Positions 1-5,112 are shown, numbered from the stretch's first letter. The stretch is 8,309 nucleotides of DNA from JBMNCR01 sp049366695 (GCA_049366695.1 JBMNCR010000041.1:1-8309); one strand, 5' to 3'. Made by a program: numbers and translations. The notes: generated from the sequence alone by a model not told the origin.

Positions 1-47
1 TCTTTTTAACCGCTTGCAATAGACAGCTCTGGATAAGTTAAACAATC

Positions 48-62
48 TACATGTTACATGTA
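48..62. promoter_or_regulatory. Perfect 7-1-7 palindrome upstream of the GntR-type gene (candidate operator)
   Basis: TACATGT-T-ACATGTA is a perfect inverted repeat around T55. The half-site ACATGTA recurs at 204-210, closer to the regulator gene. FadR-type regulators usually bind short palindromes and often repress their own gene, so this is a reasonable operator candidate. It does not match the classical TNGTNNNACNA spacing, and it lies 240 bp from the start codon, so it could instead serve a gene to the left of the window. Confidence 0.3.
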
Positions 63-133
63 TCAGAAACATTCCTGTTTTTATATGAATGTTGTGAGTA
101 CACTATACTTGTAATGAACAATAAAATCATCTG

Positions 134-216
134 TGGTCATGTGTGCTATTCTCCTTCCTATTTAGAATTTGTTTTATATCAACTACATTCTATAGGAAAG
201 ATAACATGTATGACCA
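134..216. promoter_or_regulatory. Separated inverted half-sites TGGTCAT / ATGACCA, candidate FadR-type operator
   Basis: TGGTCAT (134-140) and its exact reverse complement ATGACCA (210-216) face each other across about 70 bp in the leader of the GntR/FadR-family gene. The second copy forms ATGT-ATG-ACCA (206-216), one base away from the TNGT-N3-ACNA pattern known for FadR-subfamily operators. This fits autoregulation with two sites, but 7-bp matches arise easily by chance. I found no convincing sigma-A promoter between these sites and the gene. Confidence 0.3.
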
Positions 217-303
217 TTCTTTAAGTTAATTTAGCCTAAATTGCTAAGATTACTTGAGATTATTGCAAAATTATATTTATAGAAAGTAAAGGATAATAAT
301 AAA

Positions 304-963
304 ATGGAAAGAAAGGTTTCGGCTGACTATTTAGTAGATTCTTTAATGGATAAATTTGTAAATAAAAAGATTAAACCAGGAGACAAAATAATTGAAACCA
401 AATTAGCGGAAAAAATGAATTTAAGTCAAACAGTAGTACGTGAGGCAATTAATATTTTAATAGTAAAAGGCTTTTTAGAAAGAGAGCCTTATAGAGGAAC
501 TAAAGTTAAAAATTTTACAATTAAGGAAATTATAGACTATCGTATAGTAAGGGCTAAATTAGAAACAATGTCAATTGATTTATCTAACATTGAATTATTT
601 TATGAGAACATTAATTTAGATTATCTTCACAAGCTTATTGATAATATGTTGATTTGTTCAAAAATAAAGGACCATAAAGGAAGAACGGAGAATGATATCA
701 AATTTCATGAACATATAGTGAAAGCAGGGGGTAATCAATCTCTTTTTACTGCCTGGCAATCTTTAGGGCATTATTATTGGGCCTATGCTTTGTTGTATTT
801 AGATTTTTGGGATGTTTATTTAAGAAGTATTATACATAATAATATTTATGAAGCTTTGAAAAAAAGAAAAAGTAAAAAAGAGTTAGTTTTGATAATGGAA
901 AAACATTTTTCAGATTTCATGAAATTATTATCTACATTATCTCAAACTTACAGTAAATCTTAA
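304..963 (+). CDS. GntR-family transcriptional regulator, FadR/FCD subfamily
   Basis: A 219-residue cytoplasmic DNA-binding regulator. Residues about 8-70 form the winged helix-turn-helix: 'KPGDKIIETKLAEKMNLS' leads into a recognition helix with 'VVREAINIL', and the 'YRGTKV' wing follows. Residues about 73-210 are the all-helical FCD ligand domain. The usual metal/carboxylate ligands can be placed at D131, H135 (in 'DIKFHEHI'), H178 (in 'IIHNNIYEAL') and H201 (in 'EKHFSDF'). Length is normal for the subfamily. The ATG at 304 follows an AAAGGA SD (288-293) at good spacing. FCD regulators commonly sense organic acids or sugar acids and control neighbouring catabolic or transport operons, so the likely targets are the downstream same-strand genes at 2393-3776 and the Tct operon. 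IS debris now separates it from them. Family assignment is firm; effector and targets are inferred. Confidence 0.9.
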   Translation: MERKVSADYLVDSLMDKFVNKKIKPGDKIIETKLAEKMNLSQTVVREAINILIVKGFLEREPYRGTKVKNFTIKEIIDYRIVRAKLETMSIDLSNIELFYENINLDYLHKLIDNMLICSKIKDHKGRTENDIKFHEHIVKAGGNQSLFTAWQSLGHYYWAYALLYLDFWDVYLRSIIHNNIYEALKKRKSKKELVLIMEKHFSDFMKLLSTLSQTYSKS

Positions 964-977
964 CTATAATGAGAATA

Positions 978-1018
978 AAGATTCCAATATTTTTCTTGAA
1001 TCTTGACTTTTTCTTTAA
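978..1018 (+). terminator. Weak intrinsic terminator after the regulator gene
   Basis: AAGATTC (978-984) and GAATCTT (998-1004) can form a 7-bp stem with a 13-nt loop, starting 15 nt after the stop codon. A T-rich tract (GACTTTTTCTTT) follows directly. Position and T-run fit a rho-independent terminator, but the stem has only two G-C pairs, so efficiency would be low. Confidence 0.35.
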
Positions 1019-1220
1019 TCGTTACAATTTATATTCTCTCAATAATCTGAATGATAGGTTTAGACATTTTGTTTAACAATTATATTATTATTTATCTGGC
1101 TGATGTAGATTTCACTAGAGAATGTATCACTATCTGCAAGAAATAACTCAATTTAAGTCATCTTTTTCCTTCTCCTGTTTGACCAATCATTCTTTGGTTT
1201 CCTTTATTCGATGTTCATGC

Positions 1221-1249
1221 TTAGTAATCAAGTAATTTTTTGGTATAAT
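1221..1249 (+). promoter_or_regulatory. Sigma-A-like promoter ahead of the IS110 remnant
   Basis: TTAGTA (1221-1226) and a consensus TATAAT (1244-1249) are separated by 17 bp. Transcription would begin near 1256, about 55 nt before the first ATG of the broken transposase. This probably belongs to the insertion element. IS110-family elements are known to carry or rebuild a promoter at their left end. Confidence 0.5.
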
Positions 1250-1254
1250 TAATA

Positions 1255-1279
1255 TGTGTGTTGTAACCAATAACGCACA
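1255..1279 (+). other. Stem-loop in the leader of the IS110 remnant
   Basis: TGTGTGTT (1255-1262) pairs with AACGCACA (1272-1279), an 8-bp stem with one G-U pair and a 9-nt loop (GTAACCAAT). It would lie at the very 5' end of a transcript from the promoter at 1221-1249. It could be a mRNA leader element or a remnant of the structured non-coding end of an IS110-type element. The stem is visible; the role is inferred. Confidence 0.4.
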
Positions 1280-1310
1280 AAAATTATAAAAAACCGGAGG
1301 CTATCGGATT

Positions 1311-1754
1311 ATGAAAAAACTCTTTCTCGAAACAGAAAACCATTATGCTTAATACACTCATTGTTGTTGTGACATTGCCAAAAATGTACACTGGGTCAGA
1401 TTTACCGATTACCAGGGTCTACCTTTGGACAAACTCCTCAAAATCTTAAACGACAAAGAAGGCTTTGAGAATATTCTAACAAACTATCAAAAGTGTTTGC
1501 AAATAAAGCGATTTACCCAAAGTTATCCTAGAATTAGAGCCAATCGGCCCTTACTGGAAACCCCCTGGCCAATTATCTGACTGGACATTGAAACAAGGCA
1601 GTGTTGATTAGTTCTTATCATAGCAAACGCTCCAAGGGGCTAGATGATAACAGTCCGACCAAGAATGACAAAAAGAACGCCCTGACCATCGTCTGGCTCA
1701 TCCGTGATGGCCGTTTTTACCAAGTATACTCACCCCAGAATATCTTTGCCGAGA
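1311..1754 (+). pseudogene. IS110-family (DEDD) transposase, N-terminal remnant, multiply frameshifted
   Basis: Reading across several frames recovers an IS110-type RuvC-like N-terminus: DIAKNVHWVRFTDYQGLPL, then NDKEGFENILT, ELEPIGPYWKP, ANYLTGH, and SSYHSKRSKGLDDNSPTKND followed by IRDGRFYQVYSP. These segments lie in different frames, with likely indels near 1366-1370, about 1479, about 1512-1522 and about 1560. A TGA stands where a Trp codon is expected after 'ANYLTGH'. Of the DEDD catalytic set, D (codon 1371), E (1537) and the first late D (1667) are present, but the last Asp of the 'NDKKDA' pattern is Asn (AAC, 1676). Similarity ends near 'NIFAE' (about 1753), so most of the roughly 400-residue protein, including the C-terminal Ser domain, is missing. 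The start is either ATG 1311 (SD GGAGG at 1296-1300) or ATG 1346, which reads MLNTLIV into the catalytic strand. The segment is visibly more GC-rich than its surroundings, consistent with transfer. It is certainly inactive. Confidence 0.85.
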
Positions 1755-1834
1755 ATCACTTCTTCGTTGATTCCTACAGTTGAAACAAAATAGCCTTTGG
1801 TCCAAATACCTTTTTGATCCCAACTAGGATATTT
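1754..1834 (-). pseudogene. IS200/IS605-type TnpA fragment (C-terminal scrap)
   Basis: On the minus strand, 1834 to 1754 reads YPSWDQKGIWTKGYFVSTVG followed by INEEVI. The block 'W..GYFVSTVGINEEVI' is the conserved region near the C-terminus of IS200/IS605 Y1 transposases, which are HUH-type single-strand transposases of about 130-150 residues. An in-frame stop lies just upstream (TAA, 1837-1835 on the minus strand), and the N-terminal HUH motif and catalytic Tyr helix cannot be found. Similarity stops exactly where the IS110 remnant begins, so the two fragments meet head-on around 1751-1756. Identification rests on about 26 residues, but the motif is distinctive. Confidence 0.65.
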
Positions 1835-2189
1835 TTAGGTATATCTATACCTTTCTTTGTATCATGGGGCAAATTTTAAGTATCTTTAACTGTTCCAGTA
1901 GATTTTACACTAATTATATAAATCAAAATTATCATAAAAAATATTAATCTATAAAATAATTCTAAAATTTTCTTAGGATTTTAATATGGAATTTATTATG
2001 GCTTTTAAGCTTCCCAATTCTTCCCGTGGTACAAAATTTTTAGTGAGTTACCATCCAGTTGGATTATCTTAAATTTGTACTCTTTATAATAATTACATTT
2101 TTAATTATTTATGGAGGTTCTTAAGGACCCATTTCAAATTTATCATAATATTACTTTTACAGAAACTACAGTGCAGACTCAAATTTCTT

Positions 2190-2221
2190 TTGACATTGTT
2201 ATTTTTATTTAGTAGTATAAT
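2190..2221 (+). promoter_or_regulatory. Distal candidate promoter of the ferredoxin-fusion operon
   Basis: A perfect TTGACA (2190-2195) is followed by TAGTAT (2213-2218) at 17 bp or a perfect TATAAT (2216-2221) at 20 bp. Either pairing puts the start site inside or next to the palindrome at 2221-2244, giving a leader of about 160 nt to the ATG at 2393. The hexamers are good. The ambiguous -10 spacing and the AT-rich background lower certainty. Confidence 0.45.
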
Positions 2222-2244
2222 AATATATAATCGATTATATATTA
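2221..2244. promoter_or_regulatory. 24-bp perfect palindrome just downstream of a -10 box (candidate operator)
   Basis: The arm TAATATATAATC is followed without spacer by its exact reverse complement GATTATATATTA, a perfect 12+12 palindrome centred between 2232 and 2233. It starts at the last base of a TATAAT hexamer and would cover the transcription start of the distal promoter. A protein bound here would block that promoter. It has no GT...AC core typical of FadR-type sites, so the ligand may not be the GntR protein of this locus. A cruciform or chance AT palindrome is the alternative. Confidence 0.4.
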
Positions 2245-2330
2245 AATCATAGATTTATTTACATATCATAGTTTTTACCTAATAGCATGCAGAATATTAT
2301 TTTTTGGGTTCCAATAAATTAAATTAAAAT

Positions 2331-2360
2331 TTAACAGTATTCAAAAATAGTACATATAAT
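2331..2360 (+). promoter_or_regulatory. Proximal sigma-A promoter of the ferredoxin-fusion operon
   Basis: TTAACA (2331-2336; 5/6 match) and a perfect TATAAT (2355-2360) are 18 bp apart. The start site would be near 2367, just before the AAAGGA SD (2371-2376) of the gene at 2393, giving a leader of only about 25 nt. It is among the best-formed promoters in the window. Confidence 0.55.
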
Positions 2361-2392
2361 CTAAATAAAGAAAGGAACATGTTTATAATATC

Positions 2393-3124
2393 ATGAGAAT
2401 AGATAAAGAAAAATGTATTGGATGTCGAAGATGTATAAGCTATTGTCCAGATGAAGCGATTGTTTTTACAGGCAGAGTATGTAAAATAAATGAAGATTTA
2501 TGTTTCGAATGCGGGACATGCTTGAGAATGAATATATGTCCTGTCAATGCTATCTTTGAGCCAGAATATATTTATGAATATCCAAGATCAGTTCGGAAAT
2601 TTTTAAGCGATCCGGCAACAAGTCACAAAGAAACAAATGCCAGAGGGAGGGGTACTGAAGAAGTTAAAACCAATGATGTCAGCAATCGTTTCAAAATAGG
2701 CGAGATTGGCATTGGAATAGAATTAGGACGTCCAACTGTGGGAGTTTGGCTTAGTGATCTGGAAAAAATGACAACAGGTCTAGCAAAGGCTGGGTTTAAT
2801 AAGTTTGAAGAAGGAAATCCATGTACATTTTTAATTGAAAATAAAAAAACAGGGAAACTAAAAAAAGAAGTGCTAAGTGAGAGAGTCTTATCTGTTATCC
2901 TGGAATTTAAAATTTCTGAAGATGAATTAGAAGATTGTCTAGATGTAATTTATGAATTATCGAAAAAAATTGATTCAGTCTTTACAATGGAAATCATTTC
3001 ACGTCTTGGACCGGGAATGATTATGCCATCGATGGATATAATAAAAAAATCTAAATTTCAACCAGGCAATGTAGCAAAAATTAATATTGGTATCGGTAGA
3101 GCTACAAATAAGGAGGATAGGTAA
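2393..3124 (+). CDS. Dicluster 4Fe-4S ferredoxin domain fused to an uncharacterised C-terminal domain
   Basis: A 243-residue soluble protein. Residues 1-55 form a bacterial 2[4Fe-4S] ferredoxin fold. Cluster one is C8-x2-C11-x2-C14-x3-C18-P. The second is C37-x2-C40-x2-C43-x5-C49-P, two residues longer than the usual CxxCxxCxxxCP, with an extra C30 nearby. Residues 56-98 are a charged linker holding 'RGRGTEEVKTNDVSNRF'. Residues about 100-238 form a domain I cannot name. It contains 'GEIGIGIELGRPTVGVWL', C144 and alternating strand/helix segments ('VLSVILEFKI', 'LEDCLDVIYELSKKI'), which might be an ACT- or NIL-like alpha/beta fold. No transmembrane segment is present. The ATG is the only plausible start; its SD AAAGGA lies rather far away (about 16 nt). 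The stop is one base from the next gene's ATG, so the two are almost certainly co-translated. Electron transfer to a partner enzyme or a redox-sensing role is inferred; the catalytic reaction is unknown. Confidence 0.8.
   Translation: MRIDKEKCIGCRRCISYCPDEAIVFTGRVCKINEDLCFECGTCLRMNICPVNAIFEPEYIYEYPRSVRKFLSDPATSHKETNARGRGTEEVKTNDVSNRFKIGEIGIGIELGRPTVGVWLSDLEKMTTGLAKAGFNKFEEGNPCTFLIENKKTGKLKKEVLSERVLSVILEFKISEDELEDCLDVIYELSKKIDSVFTMEIISRLGPGMIMPSMDIIKKSKFQPGNVAKINIGIGRATNKEDR
3110..3116 (+). promoter_or_regulatory. SD that fixes the start of the Cys-rich gene at 3126
   Basis: AAGGAGG inside the last codons of the upstream gene lies 9 nt before ATG 3126. An in-frame ATG at 3087 would add 13 residues, but it lies upstream of this SD, overlaps the ferredoxin gene and has no SD of its own. 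The start at 3126 is therefore preferred. Confidence 0.8.
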
Positions 3125-3125
3125 A

Positions 3126-3776
3126 ATGACTCATACTTTACATAGAGAAGGATCCGAAGAAAGTTTACAAAATGATTTTCTTTTATTAGTAACTAGGGCT
3201 AGAAATTTAAATGATATTGGCTGTGGAGAAAAGTTCAAGAAACTAATTGACATAATTTTTAGTGTTGGACCAACTAATTATGGTAGTTATGAACTTGGTA
3301 AAAATATACATACCGGACTTAATGTAGAAGAATTAAAAAATGCAACCACTGATACTGCTAGAATACGCTGCGTGTTCAGTGATAGGAAAAAATTCAAAGA
3401 AGTCCTATCTAAAATTATTAAAGCTAATCTAGGCCTTTCTGTAACAATTACTGGTACAATTTCTTCCATAAAGAAGATTTTGGATGAGCTTGGAATTACC
3501 CCTCATTCTATTAATCTTGCAATGGGAACATATGGAAAAACAGAAAAACTTCCAGATAAAAATTTTCGGAAATTGACAACAATGTGTGGCCATGGCTTAA
3601 TATCACCAACATTGGTAAGGGATATGCTTTATAAAATTAAGAAAGGGCAAATTTCGATAGAAAAAGCAAGTATTGAAATAGGTAAACCGTGTGTTTGTGG
3701 AATATATAATCAAGAAAGGGCTGTTACATTGTTAAAAGAACTTTTGCCATTATATAGTATAGAAGAATTATCCTAA
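3126..3776 (+). CDS. Unrecognised Cys/His-motif protein paired with the ferredoxin fusion
   Basis: A 216-residue soluble protein with no signal peptide and no family I can name with confidence. It opens with MTHTLHREGSEESLQNDF. The middle (about 78-135) alternates strands and helices: 'ARIRCVFSD', a helix, 'LGLSVTITG', a helix, then 'GITPHSINLAMGTYG'. The C-terminal third carries two close metal-ligand-like motifs, 'TMCGHGLIS' (C154, H156) and 'KPCVCGIYN' (C189, C191), separated by a helix-rich spacer. C154, H156, C189 and C191 could together bind Zn or an Fe-S cluster; C33 and C82 are additional. The gene follows the ferredoxin fusion with one base between stop and ATG, which implies a stable complex or consecutive action. 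It precedes the Tct transporter operon, so a role in metabolism of the imported carboxylate is possible. Function is unknown. Confidence 0.75.
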   Translation: MTHTLHREGSEESLQNDFLLLVTRARNLNDIGCGEKFKKLIDIIFSVGPTNYGSYELGKNIHTGLNVEELKNATTDTARIRCVFSDRKKFKEVLSKIIKANLGLSVTITGTISSIKKILDELGITPHSINLAMGTYGKTEKLPDKNFRKLTTMCGHGLISPTLVRDMLYKIKKGQISIEKASIEIGKPCVCGIYNQERAVTLLKELLPLYSIEELS

Positions 3777-3799
3777 TTAGATTATTATAATTAGGTTTT
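3772..3799 (+). terminator. Hairpin starting in the stop codon of the Cys-rich gene, likely terminator
   Basis: CCTAATTA (3772-3779) and TAATTAGG (3788-3795) form a perfect 8-bp stem with an 8-nt loop, followed at once by TTTT. The left arm includes the TAA stop (3774-3776). Stem stability is modest (two G-C pairs), so it may only attenuate read-through into the Tct operon, which has its own promoters. Confidence 0.5.
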
Positions 3800-3870
3800 A
3801 CAAAAATTTTCTATATTTATAGATTATCCAGATAGACTAGAATGGTAATTTGTCACGTAACATAAAAAAA

Positions 3871-3880
3871 GAGGAGGTGA
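3871..3880 (+). promoter_or_regulatory. Orphan Shine-Dalgarno sequence GAGGAGGTGA
   Basis: AGGAGGTGA (3872-3880) is a nine-base perfect complement of the 16S rRNA 3' end, yet no ATG, GTG or TTG follows at working distance. The only candidates are GTG 3877 inside the SD, or ATA 3886. Both lead to the same frame of about a dozen codons, ending at TAA near 3919. It may be the relic of a lost start codon or a leader-peptide/ribosome standby site. Confidence 0.4.
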
Positions 3881-3956
3881 AATTTATAAATATTTTTAAA
3901 TTATATTTAAGTAATAATTAATGAATATTAAGGTGTAAATTAAACAAAATAAGAAT

Positions 3957-3985
3957 TTGAGAGTAAATTGAAATGCTACTATACT
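3957..3985 (+). promoter_or_regulatory. tctC: Sigma-A promoter 1 of the Tct transporter operon
   Basis: TTGAGA (3957-3962) and TATACT (3980-3985) each match consensus at 5/6, with the optimal 17-bp spacer. The start would be near 3992, giving a leader of about 115 nt to tctC. Confidence 0.6.
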
Positions 3986-3994
3986 TTGTAATTA

Positions 3995-4022
3995 TTGACC
4001 TGTTGCCTCACATAAAAATAAT
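3995..4022 (+). promoter_or_regulatory. tctC: Sigma-A promoter 2 of the Tct transporter operon
   Basis: TTGACC (3995-4000) and AATAAT (4017-4022) match consensus at 5/6 each with a 16-bp spacer; TAATAA at 4019 is an alternative -10. Its -35 sits at the expected start site of promoter 1, so the two would interfere or be used under different conditions. Confidence 0.45.
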
Positions 4023-4105
4023 AATATAGTATATTTGAAATGTATTTTAAATTTTCCTAAAGAATTAAAGAATAAGGATGAGTAAAATAAAAAAGGAGGA
4101 GAAAT

Positions 4106-5062
4106 ATGTTTAAGAAAAGTATTTTATTTATTTTGATATTAATGTTATTAATTGGAATAACTAATGGTGTTAGTGCTCAATTTCCTGAGAAAGAAATTGA
4201 ATGGGTTATTTGGTCAAGTCCAGGCGGAGGATCTGATGTAACTGCAAGAACTGTTGCAATACCAATGAGAAGGGAGTTGGGAGGACACCCACTAGTAATT
4301 GTTAATATGCCTGGAGGCGATGGTGCAAGAGCTATTGAATATGTAATGCAAAAGCCTGCAGATGGTTATACCTGGCTATTTACTACTGGTACATTGATAA
4401 CTGCTATTGAACGTGGACTAGTAGATTACGAGTTTGAAGATTTTATACATGTTGCTATGTTAAATTATGATGCTGAATCAATAGCTGTAAGAGCTAATGG
4501 CGATATTCAAACAATTGATGAGCTAGTTAAACTAGGGAAAGAACGACCCTTGAAGTGGGGTGTGACAGGATTAGGTGATTCTGAACATGTTCGGGTTGAT
4601 CTTTTTGCGCGGAGGACAGGGGTACAGTATGATCCTGTTGTATACCAAGGTGGTGGAGAGAACATGGCTGCATTATTAGAAGGTAGCATAGATTGTATTA
4701 TGGGAAATCCTACTGAGATCCTTGGACAGGTAGAAGGCGGTAATGTAAAGATACTTGCTGTTACCACTCCAGAAAGATTAGAAGTATTACCTGATGTCCC
4801 GACTATTGTAGAAGAGGGGTATGATGTTGTTAGTGGAACTTTAAGAGGAATTTCAGTAAAAGCAGGAACTCCACCTGAAGTCGTAGATAAAATAGAAGAG
4901 CTTTTCCTTGAGGCAGCTAATAGCGAAATATATCAAGAGTTTCTGAAAGACAATGCAATATCGCCTGAATATGTTAGAGGTTCTGAAGATTATAAAGAAT
5001 TCTATAATAGGGAATGGAACGATGTTGTTGAAGGACTTAAAGCACTAGGAATTGTTAAATAG
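4106..5062 (+). CDS. tctC: Tripartite tricarboxylate transporter substrate-binding protein (TctC/Bug family)
   Basis: The 318-residue extracytoplasmic solute receptor of a TTT-type secondary uptake system. Residues 1-24 are a Sec signal peptide (KK, then a hydrophobic core 'SILFILILMLLIGI', cleavage likely after VSA-24). There is no lipobox Cys, so it is not an obvious lipoprotein. The mature protein shows the Bug family pattern: 'PGGGSDVTAR' (39-48), the 'VNMPGGDGARA' segment (66-76) and 'KPADGYTW' (83-90) near the ligand cleft, then 'VRGSEDYKEFYNREW' near the C-terminus. Length is typical. The start is fixed by AAGGAGGA (4093-4100). Bug proteins bind carboxylates such as citrate, aspartate or aromatic acids; the ligand cannot be predicted here. 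It is the first gene of tctCBA-rraA-like and has two promoters upstream and a terminator-like hairpin right after it, suggesting higher expression than the membrane subunits. Confidence 0.92.
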   Translation: MFKKSILFILILMLLIGITNGVSAQFPEKEIEWVIWSSPGGGSDVTARTVAIPMRRELGGHPLVIVNMPGGDGARAIEYVMQKPADGYTWLFTTGTLITAIERGLVDYEFEDFIHVAMLNYDAESIAVRANGDIQTIDELVKLGKERPLKWGVTGLGDSEHVRVDLFARRTGVQYDPVVYQGGGENMAALLEGSIDCIMGNPTEILGQVEGGNVKILAVTTPERLEVLPDVPTIVEEGYDVVSGTLRGISVKAGTPPEVVDKIEELFLEAANSEIYQEFLKDNAISPEYVRGSEDYKEFYNREWNDVVEGLKALGIVK

Positions 5063-5112
5063 GACTTAGACTAGAAAATGAATGAATAGAGAAGAAATTA
5101 AGAAATTTATTT

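Larger units (their letters stand above)
1840..2392. other. AT-rich gene-free stretch with control elements only
   Basis: I see no intact gene here. Short open frames exist, such as a 28-codon + strand frame from ATG 1986, but none has a good SD or a recognisable motif. What can be supported are two candidate promoters (2190-2221 and 2331-2360) and a long palindrome (2221-2244), all of which point at the gene starting at 2393. The part nearest 1840 may be further IS debris too degraded to name. Confidence 0.6.
3777..4105. other. Intergenic leader before the Tct transporter operon
   Basis: This 329-bp spacer has no protein gene I can support. From left to right it holds the right half of the hairpin at 3772-3795, an imperfect palindrome TGTCACGTAACA (3851-3862), an SD without a usable start codon (3871-3880), two overlapping sigma-A promoters (3957-4022) and the SD of tctC (4093-4100). 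Confidence 0.6.

Noticed and set aside
1..73. Minus-strand frame open to the left edge (MFLIHVTCRLFNLSRAVYCK…)
   Set aside because: Only about 24 codons, no properly spaced SD and no recognisable similarity.
1601..1783. 60-codon open frame on the + strand as a separate small gene
   Set aside because: It is the best-preserved piece of the IS110 transposase reading (SSYHSKRSKGLDDN, IRDGRFYQVYSP), not an independent gene; its last residues run into the antisense TnpA scrap.
1986..2072. Small + strand frame MEFIMAFKLPNSSRGTKFLV…, or a decayed minus-strand gene in the same place
   Set aside because: The local sequence is slightly less AT-rich than its surroundings and could be IS debris, but no frame gives a recognisable motif and SD support is poor.
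3087..3125. Upstream ATG 3087 as the start of the Cys-rich protein
   Set aside because: It overlaps the end of the ferredoxin fusion, lacks an SD, and the strong AAGGAGG at 3110-3116 directs initiation to ATG 3126.
3287..3469. Minus-strand open frame within the Cys-rich gene
   Set aside because: Antisense shadow with no SD, no recognisable motif and full overlap with a well-supported + strand gene. The same applies to minus-strand frames at 4507-4767, 5919-6233, 6537-6725, 6867-7100 and 7583-7927.
4078..4113. 11-codon leader peptide (MSKIKKEEKYV) overlapping the tctC start
   Set aside because: Its ATG has an SD-like AAGGA only 0-2 nt away, too close to work, and the tctC SD explains translation by itself.
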